Below are positions 50,310 to 60,173 of a DNA stretch of 64,000 bases, piece after piece. The DNA comes from Candidatus Sphingobacterium stercorigallinarum (lineage in GTDB: Bacteria > Bacteroidota > Bacteroidia > Sphingobacteriales > Sphingobacteriaceae). Location of the stretch: contig DXCW01000173.1 in NCBI GenBank assembly GCA_019115805.1, forward strand, positions 1-64,000. The letters are read 5' to 3'. The position numbers and the translations under genes are program-made. The notes below the pieces were generated by a model that had not been told where the DNA came from, made no database searches, and saw nothing but the letters and a program-made list of their open reading frames with translations. Position 1 is the stretch's first letter. Each line of letters starts with the position of its first letter.

Positions 50310-50328
50310 TTTGGAATCGTGTTTGAGA

Positions 50329-53103
50329 TCAACGACCCCGACGGCCATGCCTACCGTCTCCCATTGAACCACTTTGATTGCCTCTCTGTCCTCCGAAACT
50401 TCTGATTTGGTAGCTTAGATTAAGTAAAAAATACCGGTTGAGCGTATTAGACTGAACGTCAGAAATAGCATATTCACTGACCTGCCTGTTGATGTTGGAT
50501 GCGTTGTTAAACAAATCAAAAGCTTTTATAGAAATCTCTGCGCTTCTGTTTTTCAAAATTTTATAGCCGACTGAGGCATTCATTAACGTTGTTGATGTGC
50601 CTGGGTTTCCCATTACTCCGCCATTACGGATATACGTGAGATTCGTTCCGAATGTGAAGTTTTTGAACAGCTCAAGATGTGTGGTATTGGCGACGCGGTG
50701 GTTGCTAACCGTATAATTCCTTACCTCCTCAGTTGGGTTGTGAGTAAAGCGCATATCGATATGATAATGTAGCCCGAAAATTAATTTGTCGCTAAACGTG
50801 CTGAACGCTCCGATACGTTGGCTGAACCCATAGGTATGGTTTGGAATTAATGCATTATTTAGTAAGGCGAAGTTTCGGTTATAGTACAGGTGGTTGTCTA
50901 GATTAAGATTGATACCGAGACGTTTGATCGGTTTGCCGTAGTTACTGCTGGATCGAAAAGAGAATACCCCATCGATGTTTTCCGGCACAACATATTGTCC
51001 CCCCGCTCCCAAGATGATATCCTCAAATAGCCTGATCGTCGTGTCGGTAGTGAAGGTGGAGTTGATAATTTTGTCATTGATGAGATTCAAGTGCAACTGG
51101 GTGTTGAAGCTACGGCCACTTTGGCGATCGATGTCTCGGTATTGCAGCCGAAAACCATGGTTGTACTCTTGATCTAAATTGGGGTTCCCGTTTCGGATAT
51201 AGAGTTCATTCGTGTTGTCTATATAATCCTGGAGCTGATCGATATTGGGTGTGTTGGTCGACGCATGGTAATTGAATTCGATACTTCGGTCTTTATCGAA
51301 ATAATAGGCGGTCGTCAAAGACGGGAGGATGCTGTAAAAATTCGCCGTTGTTTTCAATGGTATGGGCACCGTTCTGTTATTTAGACGAACACCATGTTCG
51401 TACGCTAATCCAACTTGAACCCGCAGTGTGTCCTGTCGATTATAGGCGTAGTGCATACCGGTTGAGCCGTGATTGAAGTCGTTTCTAAATTCATTGGAAA
51501 GACGTTCGTTTAGCTCCTCATATTGGCCAGTTTCGGCTAAAAAGTCCATGGTTTGCCGGTCCGAGTAATTACTTGTATTTCGCCAGCCCACATGAGCTTG
51601 TAGACGCGATAATCGAGAAAGATTATGGGTATAAGAAAGACGACTATTGATGCCTGAGCCGTATCCATAGGTGGTGTTCTCTCGGTTGTTGGTGTCGATT
51701 CTCTCCAATAGCGCATCTTTGTAATATTCGTTGAACGCAAGCGTTTTACCGAGATCGTTGTTGCTGTTCTTGTTCGCATCGAGACTCAAGGAAAGAGTCT
51801 GACCGGGCTTACGAAGGCGGTGCATATAAGTCATGGCAATTCCATAACTATAGTTTGTGTTCTCGTTTTCGGTGTTTCTATCTATTGCATTTAATAGTTC
51901 TGTCGGCCCCTTGGTCATTTCACTCCACATAGCATGGGAACGAATTCCAGTCGTGTAGTTGAAGTGGGGACGGAGATCAAGACGCTTCGTTGAATCGATG
52001 TCCCATTCTAGCCGGCCGCCGAAGCGGTGGTTGGCGTTTCCTACTGAGCCGTCTTGTCGCTGATTTTGAAACTGGTCAGCACGGCTCCCCGTTATGTATT
52101 CGACCGCAGAACTCGACTGGGTGAACGTTTCGTTTTTTTGGAAGCGATAGTTTGCATTGACTTCCATTTTATCCTCTAAGAACGAATTGCTGTAATTCGC
52201 CGCACCAGCGTATGTGTCCGCGAGTCCCCGATCTACATTGCTGTTTCCCCGTCGGCGGCCACCTCGACCTTGTTCGCCAAAATTTGTCTCATTAATATTG
52301 TTCGCCATGACATTAAAGGCAATGCGTTGATTCCCACGAAAGGCATTTATCGCGGTATTGACTGTATATTTGTCCTCATCTCCCTTTCCCGCATTCACCC
52401 GACCCATATATCCCTTTCGTTTTTCCGGCTTGGTGACAATGTTGATGACTTTTGTTCTTTGCCCATCGTCAAATCCCGAAAAACGTGCTTGTTCCGATTT
52501 TTCATCAATGATCTGAAGTTTTTCGATTGCCTCAGCAGGTAGCGTTTTTAATGCGACTTTGGGATCGGAACTAAAAAATTCTTTGCCATCTACTAAAATG
52601 CGTTGCACTTCTTCTCCATGAGCGGACACGTTACCTTCTTCGTCGATGCTGACCCCGGGCACTTGGGCAACCAGTTCATCGGCATCAGCATGTGCTCGTG
52701 TTTTGTAATTGTCAGCGTTAAATTCAACCGTATCGCCACGCACTGATACAGCCGGTCTAACAGTAACGTGCACCTCTTCGATCTGGATGTCAGCCGGCTT
52801 AATAGACATCAATACTCTTATGGCGCTACCCTCTAGACGCAGCTGTTTCACGCGGGGTTCGTATCCCAATAGACTGGTGCGAATTTGGTAATCTCCTGTA
52901 GGTATTCTAGAGAAGGAAAAATCACCCTTTGTGTTGGTTTTTTGCGACTGCAGAATTGAGTCTTGCGAGTCGATCAGATGGACACTAACATTGTTTAGCA
53001 CACTGTCATTGGTTTGATCAACCACCTTTCCTGTAATTGATATTTGCGCAGAGAGGTAGGGACTGCACAAGATAAAAATCAAGAAAATATACAATGGTTT
53101 CAT
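50329..53103 (-). CDS. Outer-membrane beta-barrel protein (TonB-dependent receptor-like)
   Basis: About 924-aa outer-membrane protein. A signal peptide (MKPLYIFLIFILCSPYLSAQ) is followed by a carboxypeptidase regulatory-like domain (ISITGKVVDQTNDSVLNNVSVHL), a plug region (SVRGDTVEFNADNYKTRAHADADELVAQVPGVSIDEEGNVSAHGEEVQRILVDGKEFFSSDPKVALKTLPAEAIEKLQIIDEKSE) and a barrel of aromatic-ended strands. It fits the OMP_b-brl_3 family, which includes exporters and receptors whose substrates are mostly unknown. The C-terminus has a Gly/Arg-rich tail. No SusD partner follows. Confidence 0.9.
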   Translation of the reverse strand: MKPLYIFLIFILCSPYLSAQISITGKVVDQTNDSVLNNVSVHLIDSQDSILQSQKTNTKGDFSFSRIPTGDYQIRTSLLGYEPRVKQLRLEGSAIRVLMSIKPADIQIEEVHVTVRPAVSVRGDTVEFNADNYKTRAHADADELVAQVPGVSIDEEGNVSAHGEEVQRILVDGKEFFSSDPKVALKTLPAEAIEKLQIIDEKSEQARFSGFDDGQRTKVINIVTKPEKRKGYMGRVNAGKGDEDKYTVNTAINAFRGNQRIAFNVMANNINETNFGEQGRGGRRRGNSNVDRGLADTYAGAANYSNSFLEDKMEVNANYRFQKNETFTQSSSAVEYITGSRADQFQNQRQDGSVGNANHRFGGRLEWDIDSTKRLDLRPHFNYTTGIRSHAMWSEMTKGPTELLNAIDRNTENENTNYSYGIAMTYMHRLRKPGQTLSLSLDANKNSNNDLGKTLAFNEYYKDALLERIDTNNRENTTYGYGSGINSRLSYTHNLSRLSRLQAHVGWRNTSNYSDRQTMDFLAETGQYEELNERLSNEFRNDFNHGSTGMHYAYNRQDTLRVQVGLAYEHGVRLNNRTVPIPLKTTANFYSILPSLTTAYYFDKDRSIEFNYHASTNTPNIDQLQDYIDNTNELYIRNGNPNLDQEYNHGFRLQYRDIDRQSGRSFNTQLHLNLINDKIINSTFTTDTTIRLFEDIILGAGGQYVVPENIDGVFSFRSSSNYGKPIKRLGINLNLDNHLYYNRNFALLNNALIPNHTYGFSQRIGAFSTFSDKLIFGLHYHIDMRFTHNPTEEVRNYTVSNHRVANTTHLELFKNFTFGTNLTYIRNGGVMGNPGTSTTLMNASVGYKILKNRSAEISIKAFDLFNNASNINRQVSEYAISDVQSNTLNRYFLLNLSYQIRSFGGQRGNQSGSMGDGRHGRRGR

Positions 53104-53281
53104 GAGGTTCGGCATGCTGGTTGAACCAATATTATGATTTTTCTATGAAACCGCCTCTGGAATCACAGAAATGATACAGACCGCCAATGTTTTGCGCGAG
53201 ATAGAGTTTAAACTATACGGGGTACTGTTTTTAGGTGTTGTGAAGAGGTCTCGTTACGAAAATGATGTTCCGGAAAAATGG

Positions 53282-53289
53282 TATATTTG
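53282..53289 (+). promoter_or_regulatory. -7 promoter box of the TetR gene
   Basis: TATATTTG, perfect match, 14 nt before the ATG at 53304. It lies inside the upstream frame extension (from 53262), so the shorter start is right if the promoter is used. Confidence 0.5.
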
Positions 53290-53303
53290 TCAAGTATAAG
53301 TTC

Positions 53304-53843
53304 ATGAAAGAAACCGTGTTAAGTAGGAAAGAGAAGATTTTGCAAACTGCACTGCAATTGTTCGCTAACAAAGGCTATTTGGATACATCTACCAAAGAGA
53401 TTGCAGCAAAAGCAGAAGTTTCTGAAGCGCTTATTTTTAGGCATTTTGGCAATAAAGATGCCTTGTTGGTGCACATCATTAAATCCGGATATCGCAAGGT
53501 GCTGCTGCATCATAAAGGGATGATGAGCTATGTAAGTGCGAAAGATTTTTTAAAAAAGATGATCCAACTCCCCAGTAAACTGGTCGCCGATGAACCCCTA
53601 TTTTGGAAACTGCAGGAACGGTTATCTCACCACAGTTTCTCTCGTTCGCAACATGAACAATTTATTAAGCCTGTTCAACCTGTTTTGCTACGCGCATTTC
53701 AGGAATTAGCGTACCCAGAACCAGAATTAGAAACTCAGTTTTTGATGTTGGTAATTGACATGCTATGGAAAAGAGAAGCATGTGGGGATATCAAGAACGC
53801 ATCAGAATTAGCCCGTCTGGTGGAGGAAAAGTACGGCTTATAG
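53304..53843 (+). CDS. TetR family transcriptional regulator
   Basis: About 179-aa TetR-type repressor from the ATG at 53304. The N-terminal helix-turn-helix is KEKILQTALQLFANKGYLDTSTKEIAAKAEVSEALIFRHFGNKDALLVHI, typical of the family. The C-terminal ligand domain is not recognisable by sequence. It is next to the divergently oriented barrel protein at 50329-53103; TetR genes often control a divergent neighbour, so that gene is the first candidate target. Confidence 0.92.
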   Translation: MKETVLSRKEKILQTALQLFANKGYLDTSTKEIAAKAEVSEALIFRHFGNKDALLVHIIKSGYRKVLLHHKGMMSYVSAKDFLKKMIQLPSKLVADEPLFWKLQERLSHHSFSRSQHEQFIKPVQPVLLRAFQELAYPEPELETQFLMLVIDMLWKREACGDIKNASELARLVEEKYGL

Positions 53844-54018
53844 CGAATGCGTGTTTGTGCGCTTTTTTTTCGCAACCCAGCAGAAAAATTTCTAATAGAT
53901 AGAAAAATTTCCGTATTTCGTGATATATACAGCGCCTCATGCTACCTAAACTTCTAGGGTGCGTAGGGACAGCTCCGATAGGGCTCGCGTGTGAAGAAGC
54001 GACCCATGAAAATGAATT

Positions 54019-55728
54019 ATGGTAAACAAGAAGATATTTATTTCCACACTAATTGCACTGCTTTCCCTGGGGGTAGGCGTTGCTCAGAAGAAAGCGGATC
54101 CCGTGACCTTCATTAACCAGCCACACGACTGGGTTGATTCAGTGTTTAATATTTTAACTCCTAAAGAGCGTATTGCGCAGCTCTTCTTAGTACGTGCACA
54201 CACAAATTTGGGCGAGCGCTATATCGACTCGGTCCAACGTGTTATCGAAAAAGAACAGCTAGGCGGCTTGGTGGTTTTTCAGGGCGGTCCCGTGCGGCAT
54301 GTTCATATGTTTAACCGCTACCAACAAGCGAGTAAAGTACCGCTGCTGATTACATTCGATGGTGAGTGGGGATTAGGAATGCGTATGCCCGATTCCACCA
54401 TATCCTATCCCTATCAAATGACACTAGGTGCCATTGAAAATGATAATCTCATCTATCAGATGGGCAGGCAAGTGGCGCGTGATTTCAAACGGATTGGCAT
54501 GCACTTTAATTTTGCACCTGTAGTCGACATCAACAACAATCCAGATAATCCGGTTATTAATTTTCGTTCGTTTGGTGATGATAAAATTCGTGTGACGGAA
54601 AAAGGAAAAGCCTATATGCAGGGCATGATAGATGGTGGAATTTTTGCTTCATTGAAACATTTTCCAGGGCATGGTGACACGGATGTCGATTCCCACCATG
54701 ATCTGCCCCAATTACCATTCGATCGCACTCGATTAGACACATTGGAAATGTATCCGTTTAAAGAACTGATACGTGCTGGAGCACCAGCGGTGATGGTGGC
54801 ACATATGAATATTCCCGCACTAGACGATACGCCTCATATACCCTCTTCTATTTCTCCGAAAATCGTAACCGGTATCTTGCGAAATGAAATGGGTTTTAAA
54901 GGGTTGTCGGTGACCGATGCGATGGATATGAAAGGAGTTAAAAAGTTTTTTCCATCCGGGCAAGCGGATGTGATGGCGATTTTGGCGGGGAATGACCTAT
55001 TAGAGATATCTGAAAATAGTGAAAGAGCAATCCGCTTGGTGGAGGAGGCCATTGAAGAGGGGAAAATCAATCAAGAGGATATCGATGCTCGAGTTAAACG
55101 AGTTTTAGCTGCGAAATTGTGGTTGGGATTGGATAAAGGTCGACACACGAATCCGAATCGCCTTTATGAGGATTTAAATGGACCTGGTGCGAAAACCTTG
55201 GTACAGCGTATTGCTGACGCTGCGGTCACCTTAGTTAAATCGGATCGTGGATTGCGGAGATTTGATCGCACGCAAGAAACGGCGATCGTTAGCATCGGCG
55301 TGCAGGAACCACAAGAGTTCGAAAAGGGATTGGCGCGGCAGCTCAGTTCCTATACGCAGTATGTGGTGGCTGGAAACGAATCGGAAGAAACACTTAAAGA
55401 AGTCTTGAAGGCGGCGCGAGGGCATCGACAGGTTATATTGGCGATTCACGATAATCGCGCTCGGCCGAGAAGTGAGCTGGACTTCAATGCGGAAACAAAA
55501 GATTTGATTGACCGTTTAGCGGGTAGAAGGACCGTTACGTTAATGTTTACCAACCCCTATGCGCTCAATTCGGTGGACATCATGAGGAGTTCGTCCATTT
55601 TGGTTGGATATCAAAATGACGATTTTATGCAGAAAGCGCTTCTGAAAGCACTTTTAGGACAGATTATACCTTCGGGGAAACTCCCAGTTACCGTTTCTGA
55701 TCAATTGCCCACAGGAAGCGGTATCTAA
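54019..55728 (+). CDS. Exported glycoside hydrolase family 3 (NagZ-type)
   Basis: 569-aa exported GH3 enzyme. The signal peptide ends near GVAQK (residue 23). The catalytic barrel has the NagZ signature KHFPGHGDT (213-221) with DSHHDLP, and the nucleophile Asp300 in SVTDAMDM. This His/Asp pairing is specific for beta-N-acetylglucosaminidases acting on muropeptides or chitin-type glycans. A GH3 C-terminal domain (about 400-569) follows and ends in the SGKLPVTVSDQLPTGSGI pattern. In related species this sequence continues into a serine beta-lactamase-like domain; here it stops. A homologous second half is at 7875-9602. Confidence 0.93.
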   Translation: MVNKKIFISTLIALLSLGVGVAQKKADPVTFINQPHDWVDSVFNILTPKERIAQLFLVRAHTNLGERYIDSVQRVIEKEQLGGLVVFQGGPVRHVHMFNRYQQASKVPLLITFDGEWGLGMRMPDSTISYPYQMTLGAIENDNLIYQMGRQVARDFKRIGMHFNFAPVVDINNNPDNPVINFRSFGDDKIRVTEKGKAYMQGMIDGGIFASLKHFPGHGDTDVDSHHDLPQLPFDRTRLDTLEMYPFKELIRAGAPAVMVAHMNIPALDDTPHIPSSISPKIVTGILRNEMGFKGLSVTDAMDMKGVKKFFPSGQADVMAILAGNDLLEISENSERAIRLVEEAIEEGKINQEDIDARVKRVLAAKLWLGLDKGRHTNPNRLYEDLNGPGAKTLVQRIADAAVTLVKSDRGLRRFDRTQETAIVSIGVQEPQEFEKGLARQLSSYTQYVVAGNESEETLKEVLKAARGHRQVILAIHDNRARPRSELDFNAETKDLIDRLAGRRTVTLMFTNPYALNSVDIMRSSSILVGYQNDDFMQKALLKALLGQIIPSGKLPVTVSDQLPTGSGI

Positions 55729-55755
55729 TCCGCTACAAAACTTCAAAATTTTGAC

Positions 55756-55782
55756 AGCCGGCAGATCTTGCCGGCTTTTTTA
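55756..55782 (+). terminator. Rho-independent terminator after the GH3 gene
   Basis: AGCCGGCA and TGCCGGCT (55756-55763 / 55769-55776) with a 5-nt loop and TTTTTTA, 27 nt after the stop codon. Confidence 0.8.
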
Positions 55783-55798
55783 TTCGGCTTTTTACCTC

Positions 55799-55806
55799 TA
55801 CTTTTG
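55799..55806 (+). promoter_or_regulatory. -7 promoter box of sdaA
   Basis: TACTTTTG matches TAnnTTTG, 63 nt before the ATG at 55870. Confidence 0.35.
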
Positions 55807-55869
55807 CACATATACTTCCGTCGTCGCCCGATCGGTATATTCCGGGCTAGGGGACCTTTTTGTGATATC

Positions 55870-57297
55870 ATGGCAAAAGAGCAAATTTCTATTTTCGACA
55901 TGTTTAAAATTGGAATTGGACCGTCCAGTTCCCATACATTAGGCCCTTGGAGGGCTGCGCAGCGTTTCATCTCTGATTTAGAGAAGCAAGTCCCATTGGA
56001 TCGAGTCGCGGAAATGAAAGTGTTACTTTACGGCTCATTAGCAAAAACTGGGGTTGGCCATGGTACGGACATCGCTGTTTTGTTGGGTTTGAGTGGAGAA
56101 GATCCGGTTACGATCCCGGTAGACGAGGTATTGCCAACTGCTGACCGAATCAAATTAACGCAGAAGCTGGTGTTAGGCGGAAAGCAGGAGATTCGTTTTA
56201 GCTATGAAGAAGACCTACTGTTCTTGTTTGAACAAAGCCTACCGTTCCATCCTAATGCGGTAACCTTTCAGGCGCTATTGAGTAATGGACGAGCCATCAG
56301 TGAAACGTACTATTCAATTGGTGGCGGATTTGTCGTGCAGGAAAACGATACCCAAAGCGTGTTGTCTGAAATCGATCTGCCGTTTCCAATCGAATCGGCT
56401 CAAGAGCTGGTGGTTTCGTGTATGCGTACGGGACTTAAGATCTCAGAACTTGTTTTAGAGAATGAATGCGCGTGGCGATCGGAGAGTGAGACGCGATCAG
56501 GTGTGTTGACGATTTTCGACACGATCAAAGAGTGTGTATACAAAGGTTGTCATACTGAGGGGGTACTTCCAGGAGGACTGCACGTAGAGCGTCGTGCTGC
56601 GCGGATGAACAAAAGACTCTTGAAGGATCGGGATTACCACGATTATGCGTCCTGGGTACAGGCCATTCGTCAAGGTGGGACAGATTTTGGTTATATTTTA
56701 GACTGGGTCAGTTGTTTTGCTTTAGCGGTTAACGAAGAGAATGCGTCTTTCGGCCGTGTAGTGACAGCGCCCACAAATGGCGCTGCCGGTGTAATCCCAG
56801 CAGTGTTGCAATATTTTATTGTTTTCCACGATGGGTTCACTGACGATAAAATCATTCAGTTTATCGCTACCGCGTCGGAGATTGGATCTATTTTTAAAAA
56901 GGGAGCGACTATCTCTGCTGCAATGGGGGGGTGCCAGGCTGAAATCGGTGTATCCTCAGCGATGGCTGCCGCTGCCTTAACAGAAGCGCTGGGAGGTTCT
57001 CAGCGCCAAGCGTTAATGGCCTCAGAAATTGCTATGGAGCATCATTTAGGTTTGACGTGTGATCCGATAGGTGGGCTGGTTCAGATTCCCTGTATCGAAC
57101 GAAATACGATGGGGGCAATCAAAGCCATCACGGCATCTCAATTGGCTTTACGTTCTAACCCTGATAAAGCAAAAGTGAGTTTGGATGCCGTAGTAAGTAC
57201 CATGTGGGACACGGCTCAAGACATGAATGTTAAATACAAAGAAACGGCTGATGGAGGCCTCGCTATAAAAGTCCCATTGAGCTTGCCAGAATGTTAA
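55870..57297 (+). CDS. sdaA: L-serine ammonia-lyase (iron-sulphur type)
   Basis: About 475-aa single-chain L-serine dehydratase that deaminates serine to pyruvate. Both parts are on one chain: the N-terminal beta domain ([19 protein letters not shown]) and the C-terminal alpha domain with [16 protein letters not shown]. Cysteines that hold the [4Fe-4S] cluster are seen in [17 protein letters not shown] and [10 protein letters not shown]. The reading frame extends to 55768, but that overlaps the GH3 terminator, so MAKEQISIF (ATG 55870) is the start. A RidA protein that detoxifies enamine products is encoded 6 kb downstream at 62907-63296. Confidence 0.96.
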   Translation: MAKEQISIFDMFKIGIGPSSSHTLGPWRAAQRFISDLEKQVPLDRVAEMKVLLYGSLAKTGVGHGTDIAVLLGLSGEDPVTIPVDEVLPTADRIKLTQKLVLGGKQEIRFSYEEDLLFLFEQSLPFHPNAVTFQALLSNGRAISETYYSIGGGFVVQENDTQSVLSEIDLPFPIESAQELVVSCMRTGLKISELVLENECAWRSESETRSGVLTIFDTIKECVYKGCHTEGVLPGGLHVERRAARMNKRLLKDRDYHDYASWVQAIRQGGTDFGYILDWVSCFALAVNEENASFGRVVTAPTNGAAGVIPAVLQYFIVFHDGFTDDKIIQFIATASEIGSIFKKGATISAAMGGCQAEIGVSSAMAAAALTEALGGSQRQALMASEIAMEHHLGLTCDPIGGLVQIPCIERNTMGAIKAITASQLALRSNPDKAKVSLDAVVSTMWDTAQDMNVKYKETADGGLAIKVPLSLPEC

Positions 57298-57366
57298 TTT
57301 GAATGCTCAGATTGGTTATGGCTTTTCGGGGGATTCTCACAAGCAGTTGATTAATAACTTTACAAT

Positions 57367-58179
57367 ATGGTTCGGTATTGCGCGTTGGCATCAGGCAGTA
57401 ATGGGAATAGTTACTTTATAGAAAAGGGAGACACCGCTATACTGGTAGATGTGGGGATTAGCTGCAAACAGCTTCAAATGCGTATGCGCGAACGTAACAT
57501 CGAACCGGACGCAATCGCAGGGGTGTTTATTACTCATGAACACACTGATCATATCAAGGGGTTATCGGTATTCGTACGGCGCTATCGGATTCCCGTGTAT
57601 TTAACCCGTGGCACCTATGCGGGTATGCGCTGTGATTTACCTCCGGAGTTATTGAGGTTTATCGACGTGAACGATAGGACCACTCTTGGCGGATTACAGA
57701 TTTATAGTGTGCCGAAGTATCACGATGCGGGTGAGCCATGTAGTTTTTTTATTTCGGATGGTAAGTCGAATATTGCTGTGTTGACCGACATAGGTCGAAT
57801 TTGTGATAATGTAAAGAGAGCGATTGCCAACTCAGACGTGCTCATTTTGGAAGCCAATTATGATGACCAGTTATTGACCTCAGGTCGATATCCTGCTTTT
57901 TTAAAAAATCGAATATCAGGAGGTTGGGGGCATCTGTCTAATGTAGTAGCTCTAGATGCTTATTTGCAACATCGTTCTACACGTTTGAAGCATCTCATTT
58001 TAGGACACCTATCCGCAGAAAATAATTCGGAAGAACGTGTGCGTTCACTTTTTGAACCCCACTGTCAATCGGGCACGCAGTTATCGATTGCCAAGCGAAC
58101 TGAAGCCACCGAAATGTTTCATTTTGGCCCCGCTAAAGTCAATCTCCAAACCTCGTTATTTGCAGAATCCGACTTCTAG
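57367..58179 (+). CDS. MBL-fold metal-dependent hydrolase (YycJ/WalJ-like)
   Basis: 270-aa metallo-beta-lactamase-fold protein of the YycJ (WalJ) group. The N-terminal YCALASGSNGNSYFIE is family-typical, and the metal motif is THEHTDH at about residues 56-62, with GHLSAENNSEERV near the C-terminus. Related proteins are 5'-to-3' exonuclease-like hydrolases linked to cell-wall or DNA functions, so the substrate is uncertain. It follows sdaA and converges with lipB, with one base between the stop codons. Confidence 0.9.
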   Translation: MVRYCALASGSNGNSYFIEKGDTAILVDVGISCKQLQMRMRERNIEPDAIAGVFITHEHTDHIKGLSVFVRRYRIPVYLTRGTYAGMRCDLPPELLRFIDVNDRTTLGGLQIYSVPKYHDAGEPCSFFISDGKSNIAVLTDIGRICDNVKRAIANSDVLILEANYDDQLLTSGRYPAFLKNRISGGWGHLSNVVALDAYLQHRSTRLKHLILGHLSAENNSEERVRSLFEPHCQSGTQLSIAKRTEATEMFHFGPAKVNLQTSLFAESDF

Positions 58180-58180
58180 A

Positions 58181-58897
58181 CTATGTTGAAGTCGATTCGA
58201 AAAACTCCATTCCAAACAACGTTCCAATATGTGTTTTGAGTCGCGCTTTCACTTCTTCGATGTTGACTGGGTGTCCCAATTCTTTTTGTAATGATGTCAC
58301 ATCTTTGTCGTCAATACCGCAGGGCACAATGTGCTCAAAATAGCTCAAATCGCTATTGACATTGAACGCAAATCCATGCATGGTTACCCAACGCGACGCT
58401 CGCACACCCATCGCACAGATCTTACGCGCTTTTTCATTATCCGAGTCTAACCAGACTCCGGTGAAACCATCAAAGCGACCTGCTGCAACGCCATAGTCTT
58501 GAAGAGTCAGAATGACAGCCTCTTCCAAGGTCCTTAAATACAAGTGAATGTCGGTGAAGAAATTATCTAAATCCAGTATGGGGTAACCCACGATCTGCCC
58601 AGGTCCGTGATAGGTAATGTCGCCTCCTCGGTTTATTTTGTAAAACGATGCTTGATGTGCTTTTAAGCCTTCCTCATCAAGCAACAGATATTCAATGTGT
58701 CCGCTTTTACCTAGGGTATAGACATGCGGATGCGCTGTGAAAATTAGGTGGTTTGGCGTGGGATGTTGTTCCGTGTTTCCACGATTAGCTTGTTTTATAG
58801 CGACGGTTTTAGCAAATAATTCCTCCTGCTTGTCCCATGCTTCTTGGTAATCGGTTATCCCCCAGTCACTAAACTGAACACGCTTGTTTTGCATCAT
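58181..58897 (-). CDS. lipB: Octanoyl-[acyl carrier protein]:protein transferase
   Basis: Transfers octanoyl groups from ACP to lipoate-dependent proteins, the first step of endogenous lipoate synthesis. It is 238 aa. Family motifs are RGGDITYHGPGQIVGYPI, KICAMGVRASRWVTMHGFAFNV (catalytic Lys) and HIVPCGIDDKDVTSLQKE (catalytic Cys in VPCGI). The second Met codon (58894) is an alternative start. It lies 4 bp behind hflX on the same strand, so it is probably part of that operon. Confidence 0.95.
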   Translation of the reverse strand: MMQNKRVQFSDWGITDYQEAWDKQEELFAKTVAIKQANRGNTEQHPTPNHLIFTAHPHVYTLGKSGHIEYLLLDEEGLKAHQASFYKINRGGDITYHGPGQIVGYPILDLDNFFTDIHLYLRTLEEAVILTLQDYGVAAGRFDGFTGVWLDSDNEKARKICAMGVRASRWVTMHGFAFNVNSDLSYFEHIVPCGIDDKDVTSLQKELGHPVNIEEVKARLKTHIGTLFGMEFFESTST

Positions 58898-58901
58898 TTT
58901 G

Positions 58902-60101
58902 TTAATAAAGTAGATTGTTATAGGGGTATCGTGCAGTATGCATTTTTATGACAATATCGTACAGTATTTTCCTAAATTCCTCGACATTCATGCGGTCAGT
59001 TGCCGAGATGAAAACTGCAGGGTCCGCATTTTTTGCCATCCATGAGTTTTTAAATTCCTTTAAAGTGGGTTGAGCAACCGGTACATCCAGCTCGCTTTCG
59101 GTGGTTTCCGCCGGTTCGCTATAGGCGTCAATTTTGTTAAACACCGTGATGGTTGGTTTATCTGCAGCGCCGATATCCCGTAGCGTTTCATTCACCGCTA
59201 CGATGTGGTCTTCAAAATAAGGGTGCGAGATGTCGACGACGTGAATCAATACATCCGCTTCGCGAACCTCATCCAATGTGGACTTGAAACATTCCACTAA
59301 ATGATGAGGAAGCTTCCTGATGAAGCCCACCGTATCCGATAGTAAAAATGGCAAATTATCAATCACGACTTTCCGAACGGTCGTGTCCAGTGTAGCGAAG
59401 AGTTTGTTTTCAATCAACACATCGGATTTGGAAATCAAGTTCATGATTGTCGATTTGCCCACGTTGGTATAGCCTACTAAGGCGACTCGAATCAAATCCC
59501 CACGGTTCTTTCGCTGCGTTTCACTTTGACGATCAATACTTTCTAATCTGTCCTTCAGTTGCGAAATTTTATTCAGAATCATTCGTCGATCACTTTCGAT
59601 TTGAGTTTCACCCGGGCCACGCATACCGATACCACCTCGTTGTCGCTCTAAGTGTGTCCACATCCGCGTCAATCGCGGTAAAAGATATTGTAATTGTGCC
59701 AATTCAACCTGCGTTTTCGCCTGTGCCGTTTTCGCATGTTTTGCAAAAATATCTAGAATCAAATTGGATCGATCGAGTATCTTGACATTGAAGAACTTCT
59801 CCACGTTCCGTAACTGCGAAGGAGAAAGCTCATCATCAAATACGACGATGTCTATTTCTTCTGCTTGGATGAATTCCTTTATTTCGTCCAGTTTTCCCGA
59901 GCCCACAAACGTAGCTCGATCGGGTGAGGTAAGCTTTTGAGTAAAAATTCCTTTGGTTATGCCGCCCGCAGTGGATACCAGGAATTCCAATTCTTCTAAA
60001 TATTCTGTTGCGGTCTCGTCAGAAACACCAGGCGTAATCACACTTACTAAAACGGCTGTTTCGGGTTTGATCGCTGTATCGTAAATCTTATTTTTTGCCA
60101 T
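58902..60101 (-). CDS. hflX: Ribosome-associated GTPase HflX
   Basis: 399-aa GTPase that binds and splits stalled ribosomes. The N-terminal HflX domain contains GSGKLDEI and VVFDDELSPSQLRNVEKFFNVKILDRSNLILDIFAKHAKTAQAKTQVELAQLQYLLPRLTRMWTHLERQRGGIGMRGPGETQIE. The G domain has G1 GYTNVGKST, G3 LSDTVGFIRKLP and G4 NKID. A short C-terminal domain closes the protein. lipB follows after 4 bp. Confidence 0.96.
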   Translation of the reverse strand: MAKNKIYDTAIKPETAVLVSVITPGVSDETATEYLEELEFLVSTAGGITKGIFTQKLTSPDRATFVGSGKLDEIKEFIQAEEIDIVVFDDELSPSQLRNVEKFFNVKILDRSNLILDIFAKHAKTAQAKTQVELAQLQYLLPRLTRMWTHLERQRGGIGMRGPGETQIESDRRMILNKISQLKDRLESIDRQSETQRKNRGDLIRVALVGYTNVGKSTIMNLISKSDVLIENKLFATLDTTVRKVVIDNLPFLLSDTVGFIRKLPHHLVECFKSTLDEVREADVLIHVVDISHPYFEDHIVAVNETLRDIGAADKPTITVFNKIDAYSEPAETTESELDVPVAQPTLKEFKNSWMAKNADPAVFISATDRMNVEEFRKILYDIVIKMHTARYPYNNLLY

Positions 60102-60160
60102 TAAAATGCATTTAATATTTTTTTACTGCAGCTGGTGCTCGTTGGTAAACAACAGCAATA

Positions 60161-60168
60161 CAAAGGTA
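60161..60168 (-). promoter_or_regulatory. -7 promoter box of hflX-lipB
   Basis: Minus strand TACCTTTG matches TAnnTTTG, 59 nt before the hflX ATG. It lies in the 72-bp gap after recG. Confidence 0.4.
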
Positions 60169-60173
60169 AGGTT

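Noticed and set aside
55768-55869. Longer N-terminus of the serine dehydratase (hydrophobic, like a signal peptide)
   Set aside because: It overlaps the GH3 terminator stem and the likely promoter box; the enzyme is cytoplasmic and family members begin near [12 protein letters not shown].
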